Shown one piece after another: positions 57,255 to 64,000 of a stretch of DNA of 64,000 bases. This DNA is from Bidens hawaiensis. Its lineage: Eukaryota; Streptophyta; Magnoliopsida; Asterales; Asteraceae. Numbering within the stretch: position 1 is the stretch's first letter; the number at the start of each line of letters is the position of its first letter. The DNA is taken from assembly GCA_021521415.1 (NCBI GenBank), contig JAIQDT010001124.1:372001-436000 (forward strand). Direction: 5' to 3'. The position numbers and the translations under genes are program-made. Below the pieces are notes generated by a model, which saw nothing but the letters and a program-made list of their open reading frames with translations, did not search any database and was not told the DNA's origin.

Positions 57255-59172
57255 TGTTGATTGAATAAAGGATAATAATCCATATTGCATAGAATGTATC
57301 TAATATCTTTTATGAAGAGTATTAACTTTAGTAAGTCTTGTAATTTGTGAGTGTTCAATAAGCATCTTAAATAGATGAACGTACATTACGAATATTTGGT
57401 GTTAATGTTCTGTTAGATTATGTCATGTCGTTTTTCTAACATTTGATACCATACTTTTAGGCCTAATTACATTAGGTACTGTTAATTGGCCCATAACTAA
57501 GTCGATGTAACCTTTAAAATTGATTAATTGAAACCGTCGTAACGAATATGGTTATTCATTAATCGGCATATCAGTTATGGGTTTGACTCAAAACCGTTCC
57601 AACTAACCCGTGCATACCCTATAAGCTATTTTCAAACCAAGGTTGCAACATATATCCAACTGTTCACCATTGCTTTACAAAAAAGTACTTACGTCTAAAT
57701 ATTATACTGAAAAAATCAATTTGCTTGTAACAGAGGATGCATTTGGTCATGATCGATGTCAGATGACTACGAAAAACGAAGCTTTATGTTTTTTTTATAT
57801 ATTAAAAAACGAGTCATCGTGTATTTTCATATTGTGGCATTTCTAAAAAAAAGTAAATATCACTATTCAACATATTTTTTTTAAAGGGTTCTCATGTAAT
57901 GTGGCGTAGAACACATGCACTGATAATCACATAAGATGCTAATTTTTTTAATACAATAATATAGCAATGTCATACTTAAACTAAAGAGAATAAAATGTTC
58001 GTTTTTATGGTGTAATTTATTTTTAAAATACTAACGTATAAAAAAGTTATGACCGTTTAAAAAATCATAAACAGTTGGTTTAAAATAAGGGTCGGAAAAT
58101 GTAATTATCATATAAATAATCAAAAGTTGAGGAAATTAAGGGGGCAGATGTCTAAATATTGATTAAAAAGACATATTTGCCTTAGATTAAAACACGGGTT
58201 TAATTTTAAGATGCCATTCACTTATGTAATATTATTTATTATTATTATTAAATGTTGTGGGCTTCAAAAGGCGGTGGTATGGCTGATATAGAGGGGCTTT
58301 ACCGTCCTAAACACCATGTAGGGGCTACATGAGTTGTGCGGTATGGAGGTGGGCTTCAAATTTTCAGCGGACAACAAGGGTATCATGTTAGTAAATGGAG
58401 GGGCTCAAATCTAAAGGAGTGGAACTCTAAGTAACTTTAAATCACAATGGGGCTTTAAGGTTAAAGCCTCACCTACAGCCTATGTGACAACAACATGATA
58501 ATTTAATATAGGCTTTAAATTCTCTCCACAATATATAACATTACATGAAACATTTGAGAAATGGTCTTAATGGGCGGAGTACATGAAATTAGTCATGGTC
58601 ATTGATAATATATAATCAATGACTTATTTTTAAAATGACAAAGTTGTAATTAGTAATAATATAACTTAAATGGTTTTTATTAATAGAAGTGTGGCTTGAG
58701 AATGTTTATGTTGCGTAATTCAATGTATGTTTATTTTTATATTATATGCCTTAGATACCTATCGTTAGTGTATACACTTCATAACTTTTCTATATCAAAG
58801 TTTGTTCATACTAATATTTTGTTTTTATATTTTTTAAAATTGACGCTACATAACATTATTATGTAGTTACGTATATAATATATTTTCAAACCTATTATTG
58901 AAAGAAATACTTTGTTAGTAAAATATTTTATAAAAAGTTATGTATTTTATAAGAGAAATTAAAATAAATAAAAAGTTATGAAACTTAATACTTGAGAGTT
59001 AAAATATTATACATTTTCGTCCTTCAACCCAATTAGTATATTAAAGTTATTACGACCTTACGTGAATAAGATCTGTCCTATAGGTGTTGTACGCTTATAT
59101 TCTTGATTCTTAAAAAGTATATTAAAGTTATTTAAAATTAAGCACAATATACCAGTCATATATGTAATATAA
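57255..59172. other. AT-rich intergenic stretch
   Basis: No convincing gene. Region 58250-58480 repeats the words GGGCTTCAAA and GGGGCTTTA in several places and may be a decayed repeat. I found no clear inverted ends or TSD. Confidence 0.4.
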
Positions 59173-59203
59173 CTAGCTAGCAACCCGTCGCGTTGCAGCG
59201 ACG
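59173..59203 (-). mobile_element. Probable Helitron 3' terminus
   Basis: On the minus strand CGTCGC TGCAAC GCGACG forms a 6-bp hairpin with a 6-base loop, followed by GGTTG and CTAGCTAG then T. Helitrons end in CTRR about 10 bp after a short GC-rich hairpin and insert before a T, so this fits a Helitron whose body extends to the right. The 5' TC end was not located. Confidence 0.55.
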
Positions 59204-59213
59204 AACACGAATT

Positions 59214-59575
59214 CGTTTAGTATAAGTTAGGTTCGTTCCGGTACACACATTAAACCCAAAACACAAATGAGTAAATACCCAAAATAGTAGAGATACTTGT
59301 AAAGCATATGATACAAAAAATTAATATATTTAAAACAACATTTATTCGGGCAATAAAATACAGTCGTTGCATTTGTTTAGTATCAACTACGTTTGTTACG
59401 TTTTGGAACTAAACTCAAAAATTATTTCGGTCAAGTTAACATATTTAAAGAAAAATACCGGCGTTACGACGACGACTCGATGTGATTTTGATCGATATCA
59501 ATTAGGTTCATTACGTGTACAAGAACTAAACCTAAAAAATAATTTCGTCAGATTGACATATTGAAAAAAAAAACC
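59214..59575. repeat. Three diverged direct repeats next to the Helitron-like end
   Basis: Blocks at about 59214, 59376 and 59491 share the pattern (G)TTTAGTAT...TTAGGTTC.TTACG...ACTAAAC.(C)AAAA.AT(A)ATTTCG. The repeats are imperfect, about 50-85 bp long with intervening spacer, compatible with subterminal repeats of a non-autonomous Helitron. Confidence 0.55.
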
Positions 59576-60165
59576 AAATAAAACGTACTTAAAATTAAAA
59601 CTAATAAAAAACCTAATACACAATCAATGAATAAAAGGATGACTTAAAAATAGCTACTGCAATTGGGACTCGAGCTCAAGCAGATTGGGATATTAGGAGT
59701 AAAAAAAAAGCTAATAAAAAAACCTAATACAACAATCAACTTGACTTAAAAATAGCTTCATAGAAAGCATTTCTTCAACCATTAAACCTAGTCATCAATT
59801 GAACTATGCTTGAAAATAATTACATAAATAGTCAAAATAATAGCCCTAAAAATTTTTATGACATCAAAGCTCTCAATTTTACTAATTTATGATTATTTAA
59901 CATAAATATGAAACACAGAAAAAAGGCTTAAGACTGTATGAACTTGCAGGGGTTGAGGAATACAAAAAAATCAATAGGTGTGCCAAATTTTAGGTGGGTT
60001 CTTTTAGGCATAGTACAATACTACAATATTGGTATGTAGCATGCGGCTAGTCCGCATCTATTAAATGAATGTGCAAGCCAATGTTGTAGGAAATATTTGG
60101 CTAACTTAAAGGATGGAATATGAGAATTTCAAAATCTTATCCATTGTAAACATAAACTCATACCC
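59576..60165. other. Upstream region of the P450 gene
   Basis: AT-rich. The repeated phrase CTAATAAAAAACCTAATAC occurs twice (about 59604 and 59710). I see no convincing TATA box or transcription start, so promoter elements are not called. Confidence 0.4.
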
Positions 60166-61683
60166 ATGGGTTTTTTGGCGTACTTTGCCATTATCTTTTT
60201 ATTTGTCATTCCTGTTTTGATTTCAATGATAATTCATTCACGTAAAAAACAGAGAACTGTTATCCCCACAAATTGGCCAATTCTTGGTATGATACCAGGA
60301 CTTCTTGTAAACGTTCACCGAATCAATGATTACGTCACAGAAATTCTGATAGAAAATCGTGGTACGTTCATGTGGAAAGGCCCTTGGTTCGGCAACATGG
60401 ACTTATTACTTACCACAGATCCTTTAGACATCCATCACATTCTTGGCAAACACTTCAACAATTATCCCAGAGGTGACAAATTCAAAAAAATCTTTGATAT
60501 CCTAGGAGATGGAATCATCAATTCTGATGGTAAAATATGGGAGATCAACCGCAACGTTACTTTTTCCATATTTAAGCATGCAGAATTTCAAAGTATGATG
60601 GAGAAAATTATCTGGGACAAAGTAGAAAATGGGCTTCTACCGTTACTTCAATCTATTTGTGAACGTGACACTGAGATGGATTTGCAGGATATATTTCAAA
60701 GGTTTGCATTTGACAATGTATGCAAACTACTACTTGATGACGACCCCAAGAGCTTATCTCTTGATTTTCCATATAATATGTGTTTGAAAGCCTTCACAGA
60801 TGCTGAAGAAGCTCTTTTGCTTAGACATGTAACGCCTCCATGGCTTTGGAAATTGCAACAAGCTCTTCGAGTGGGGAAAGAGAAGAAGTTGAGCGATGCT
60901 TGGAGAAATCTTGATAAATTCATGTACAACTACTTGGCTAAAAAACAAAAAGAGTGCAATAATATGAAACATGATGCAGAAAAGTTTGTATTTTTTACAA
61001 GGATCACGAGTCATCTTAAATATCAGACTGGCACATCTATGGATCCTAAAAAATTTCTAAGGGATGCCTTTCTGAATCTGATGTCTGCCGGAAAAGATAG
61101 CATTGCCGGCGCTCTATCTTGGTTCTTTTATCTTATTGCAAGAAATCCAATCGTCCAAGATAAGATTTATGAAGAGATTCATACACATTTGGAGGTTAAT
61201 GCATGTAAAATATGGAACATGCAAGAGTTAGATAAAATGGTTTATCTGCATGGAGCTTTATGTGAATCCTTACGGTTATATCCTTCGATCCCCTTAAACA
61301 ACAGATCTCCGTTACAACCAGAAATCCTTCCTAGTGGAAACAAAGTTGATCAAAACATGAACATTATTCTTTGTTTCTATTCTATGGGAAGGATGAAATC
61401 AATATGGGGGGAGGATTGCATGGACTTTAAGCCTGAAAGGTGGATTTCTAACAATGGAGGAATCAAACATGAGCCATCATACAAGTTCTCGGCATTTAAT
61501 TCTGGACCAAGAGCTTGTTTAGGTAAGAATATGGCATTGTGTGAACTGAAGATAGTGGCAACCAAGATAATTTACCATTACCACACTCAACTGGTGGATG
61601 GTCATCATGTGCTTCCGGCAAATTCTATGGTACTTTTGATGAAGCATGGTCTCAAGGTCCGATTAAATAAAAGAAGTGTATGA
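60166..61683 (+). CDS. CYP96A-like: Cytochrome P450, CYP96A type, single exon
   Basis: 505 codons, MGFLAYFAIIFLFVIP to LNKRSV, with no stop or frameshift. Residues 1-25 are a hydrophobic ER-anchor, followed by basic HSRKKQR and the hinge PTNWPILGMIPGLL. The I-helix motif is AGKDSIAG (308-315; the family usually has AGRDTT, so Ser replaces the oxygen-binding Thr at 312). ExxR is ESLR (367-370) and PERW is at 423-426. The heme signature is F444-N-S-G447-P-R449-A-C451-L-G453, matching FxxGxRxCxG with Cys451 as heme ligand. Family knowledge: CYP96A enzymes of the CYP86 clan hydroxylate aliphatic chains; CYP96A15 (MAH1) makes mid-chain alcohols and ketones of cuticular wax. Lack of introns is usual for CYP96A. 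The exact substrate cannot be read from sequence. It is the only intact host gene in the window. Confidence 0.95.
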   Translation: MGFLAYFAIIFLFVIPVLISMIIHSRKKQRTVIPTNWPILGMIPGLLVNVHRINDYVTEILIENRGTFMWKGPWFGNMDLLLTTDPLDIHHILGKHFNNYPRGDKFKKIFDILGDGIINSDGKIWEINRNVTFSIFKHAEFQSMMEKIIWDKVENGLLPLLQSICERDTEMDLQDIFQRFAFDNVCKLLLDDDPKSLSLDFPYNMCLKAFTDAEEALLLRHVTPPWLWKLQQALRVGKEKKLSDAWRNLDKFMYNYLAKKQKECNNMKHDAEKFVFFTRITSHLKYQTGTSMDPKKFLRDAFLNLMSAGKDSIAGALSWFFYLIARNPIVQDKIYEEIHTHLEVNACKIWNMQELDKMVYLHGALCESLRLYPSIPLNNRSPLQPEILPSGNKVDQNMNIILCFYSMGRMKSIWGEDCMDFKPERWISNNGGIKHEPSYKFSAFNSGPRACLGKNMALCELKIVATKIIYHYHTQLVDGHHVLPANSMVLLMKHGLKVRLNKRSV

Positions 61684-62004
61684 ACTACATTAAGTTAAAT
61701 ATCTACTTATAATAGTGTTCTTGCGTACTATTTGCTTTTGAAACGTAATATTTAATAAATTCAATGTATACTAGGGTTTGAATAATTTTATCGCGTACTA
61801 CTGGCAGTTGTGAACACTATATTTATAGCAGCATTGTACCCTAGGTTTTAAAGTGGGGTAAATAAGGTGCTGTTGTAATTGCTAAAGAATATGATAACAT
61901 CTATTTGTGGATACTAAATTTGGAAGTAACAGATGGTAAAGTTCTAAAACATTGATTATATGTATGAAGTTTAACTGATAACCAGATGTTAAGATGTTAC
62001 ATGG
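61684..62004 (+). other. P450 3' flank
   Basis: AT-rich, with a candidate polyadenylation signal AATAAA at 61754-61759, about 70 bp after the stop codon. No other feature. Confidence 0.5.
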
Positions 62005-62187
62005 GTGAGAGCGGGGAGAGTAAGAGTGGATGAAGGATGGGAAAGAGTTCAACGGCGTAATGGAGGGATAGTTCACACTTCACACACAATCAATATTCCG
62101 GAAACTACGTTTTTTTTTGTTACCAACCTCTCAGAAACCTGCTCAACAAAGAAACTTTGGAATGCTTACACAGTTGAGCAAGAATAG
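62005..62187 (+). pseudogene. LINE ORF1 fragment (N-terminal RRM-like region)
   Basis: A 60-codon stretch includes EGWERVQRRNGG and, after NIPETT, FFFVTNLSETCSTKKLWNAY. This matches the start of the RRM-like domain at the N-terminus of plant LINE proteins (a tryptophan-valine-basic lead-in, then TTFFVTNLP-type strand and an LW...F helix). The domain breaks off before its second RNP motif, where Tat-like LTR sequence begins. Recognition is from family memory; no RT is nearby. Confidence 0.6.
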
Positions 62188-62189
62188 CA

Positions 62190-62880
62190 TCATGCTATGA
62201 TTAATTGGCGCCAATTAATGCATCTGATGTAGTTATACCCATAGTGAGAGAATTGAGAATTAAAAACTTATGCAAGATTATTACGATGTATGATAATACT
62301 TTTGGCTAGGGGCCATTTTATCTCCTAAGTGATCCTAACAAGTATCCCGACAGCTAGAATTCCGAATAAGCTTCGGTATACTAAACTAACCGATTATTTG
62401 TTTTATTTATGCTTTGCTTGCAGGCTATTCAAGTATATAACACGACTAGTATGACCAATTCTCTTCTGAATATCGGAGGACAAGTCAAAACACACGTGGG
62501 AAGGAAGAATGAGTCATCTAACAGTCACATGAGCTAGGGATTCCGGATTAATCGGATAGTTAGTTATTTTTCATTTCTATAAGAAGGGGCTTGACGAACG
62601 ACGTAGGACACATTCAAAACACTCACAATACTTACCATTGTACTCTAGTCATCATTTACATCAAGTTCTCGAGCTGTAATCCATTTTCTACCATTAATAA
62701 ATATGAGGTAGGGGATAATTTTTCTATCCCAATGTTTTTTTCTCGAGGATCCTCACTCGTATCTAAGGTTTTTCCTCACTACATTGTGTGTCAACCATTT
62801 ACTTTACCGTATTTATTAACACACCACCTCACTTATCTAATTTGTTCACGAAATCGCTTCTGTAAGTTTTGACCAAAACA
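62190..62880 (+). repeat. Tat-like 5' LTR (left edge uncertain)
   Basis: The right edge is set by the primer-binding site: LTR end GACCAAAACA at 62880, then PBS. The left edge lies somewhere around 62165-62200, where the LINE coding sequence stops; no second copy of this LTR is in the window to fix it. Text features such as AATAAATATGAGGTAGGGG and TCTCGAGGATCCTC near the end resemble the R/U5 part of Tat LTRs. It is a different family from 63520-64000. Confidence 0.6.
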
Positions 62881-62883
62881 GTT

Positions 62884-62901
62884 TGACGCCCACCGCGGGG
62901 C
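62884..62901 (+). promoter_or_regulatory. Tat/Ogre-type primer-binding site
   Basis: TGACGCCCACCGCGGGGC, three bases after the LTR end, resembles the TGGCGCCCACCGTGGGGC class with two changes. It identifies the preceding sequence as a 5' LTR in plus orientation. Confidence 0.75.
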
Positions 62902-63519
62902 AAGTAGTGTTTTTCATCTTCAAATGCATGCTTAAACTTGTTTTAAACTGTTAACTTGCAAAAGTTTACTAAAAATGGCATCTTAGTCCTAGCTTACATG
63001 TTGCTCCATGCCATCCACAACTTCCAGAGTTTCTCAACCACTTCCTTCTCCACGTGATGCTCAGAGAAAGACAACCAATGCTGGCATGAACATCTCATGA
63101 TCCACAAGTGGCATGCCCGCTCCAACAATAAGGCCTTCCACTGGCGTGCCGGCTCAAGGATGAGGACCTTCAAACGCGAGACCTGTCCTCATGTCTAACA
63201 ATGAAATACTTGATGTTTAATTCATATGAAGGAGTGCATAGAACAACAAAATATGAGAACTCCAAGATATTCGGTGCAAGGGAAGAAACCGACGGAAGAT
63301 TCTTTCACTCCATTTAAGCCAAGAGCCTTAAATTTCGAGGCGTCAGGATCCCTAGAAAATTGTCAGAATGATTTCCTACCCATGCAACATGCAACACGAA
63401 AAAGTGATCCCGTTTAAGCTACAAGGATCTCTTCCACTAGGGATTTCGGTGTTGTCCTGGGATCCTTAGCCAGGAATCCCGATGCTGGTAACTTTACTAA
63501 TAATATTATGCCTCTAACT
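62902..63519 (+). pseudogene. Tat-like leader and start of gag, decayed
   Basis: A short stretch beginning ATGGCATC at 62975 continues with stops and frameshifts. Segments such as ILATRKSDPV-type basic-charged sequence at 63226-63417 show no clear domain. The element is cut by the LTR starting at 63520. Calling this gag is inference from its position after the PBS. Confidence 0.4.
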
Positions 63520-64000
63520 TGTTAGGGCTCAGATTTTAGGTATCCTCAGCAAGCAATATGTTCAGGATAAATTCAAGACGTGGTATCCTCCAGGACAACA
63601 GGTATCCTAAATATATTGTATAACTTAACAAATTGTCTGTCGTGTTCCTTGTTTACCAGGTCAAAGGACTTATCAAGATTGCCTGAAGATTCGGACTTGC
63701 TGTTATTAGAACGTGGCCGGAAAAGAAAACGTGCTTAATTGAGGGAATTAACGGCTAATTGGATCCGGTCTCTTATTTCCTAAATTATAGGCAATATTGT
63801 TATTCTTTTCTTATTAGAAATAGAGCAATAACTCGGATCATAACACACACTCTAGACATATGAGACTTACGAGTACTCGCATTCTCTGTAATCACGATCC
63901 ATTTTGAGCTCCACACTTGTAATCACTTTTTATTAATAAACCGGTGGTGATAGTTTTCACCGCCCGAGGTTTTTTTCTTGTTATCCTCAGGATAACAGGT
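63520..64000 (+). repeat. LTR of the same Tat family as 42388-53031, plus orientation, running off the window
   Basis: It begins TGTTAGGGCTCAGATTTT, the reverse complement of the ends at 43111 and 53031, and reaches the palindrome GTTATCCTCAGGATAAC at 63980-63996 and the ACCGGTGGTGATAGTTTTC block also found inverted at about 42545-42565. It is diverged in its first half. Whether it is solo or a 5' LTR cannot be seen. Confidence 0.85.

Noticed and set aside
53129..57259. A target-site duplication around the truncated chromovirus
   Set aside because: The flanking five bases (AGTTT on the left, TGTTG on the right) do not match, so the original insertion site cannot be confirmed.
58250..58500. 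A MITE built from repeated GGGGCTT words
   Set aside because: No convincing terminal inverted repeats or target-site duplication could be found.

Overview
This 64 kb window is plant nuclear DNA, most likely from the daisy family (Asteraceae). The family assignment is my inference from the flavour of the retroelement proteins and the CYP96A-type P450; no marker gene proves it. The window is AT-rich with long non-coding stretches, has one intact host gene, and is otherwise built of nested transposable elements. Many element boundaries can be fixed to the base from target-site duplications (TSDs).

Left part (1-10.7 kb). A broken hAT-type transposase gene with TTF-type zinc finger, DUF4371-like and hAT dimerisation regions runs from about 490 to 7374. 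It is split by two solo LTRs of one family in opposite orientations (2434-4729, TSD ATGAA; 5049-7007, TSD GTTGA). A decayed, internally deleted Helitron (PIF1-type helicase) follows on the minus strand. It is interrupted by a Pack-MULE (8738-9628, 9-bp TSD CATTTTAAT) that has captured the 5' end of a BES1/BZR1 brassinosteroid transcription-factor gene.

Central nest (10.7-42.2 kb). A small hAT MITE (TIR TAGGGCTGTAAG, 8-bp TSD CATAAACT) is split by an Athila-like Ty3 element (11356-42105) that keeps only gag-protease. That element is itself split by a 14-kb Ty1/copia element on the minus strand (15767-29765, TSD ACCGG) and by a complete chromovirus-like Ty3 element (31472-40476, TSD GTAAG). The copia element carries a third, internal LTR, a duplicated 3' end, and a large extra ORF after pol.

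Right part (42.2-64 kb). A Tat-type Ty3 element lies on the minus strand (42388-53031, TSD ATTAT), with a solo LTR inside its gag (50386-52046, TSD ACCTG) and a short sense-opposed ORF remnant. Next come a truncated chromovirus with an intact integrase core (53134-57254), a likely Helitron 3' terminus (59173-59203), an intact single-exon cytochrome P450 of the CYP96A type (60166-61683), a LINE ORF1 fragment, a Tat-like LTR with its primer-binding site, and the start of another LTR of the 42-53 kb Tat family running off the window.

Relative order: the hAT MITE predates Athila, which predates the copia and chromovirus insertions. The Helitron predates the Pack-MULE; the Tat element predates the solo LTR in its gag. 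The most notable observations are the BES1/BZR1 capture, the three-LTR copia element whose outer LTRs match each other better than the inner one, the extra copia ORF, and family-private palindromic words concentrated in LTRs and leaders of several unrelated families.
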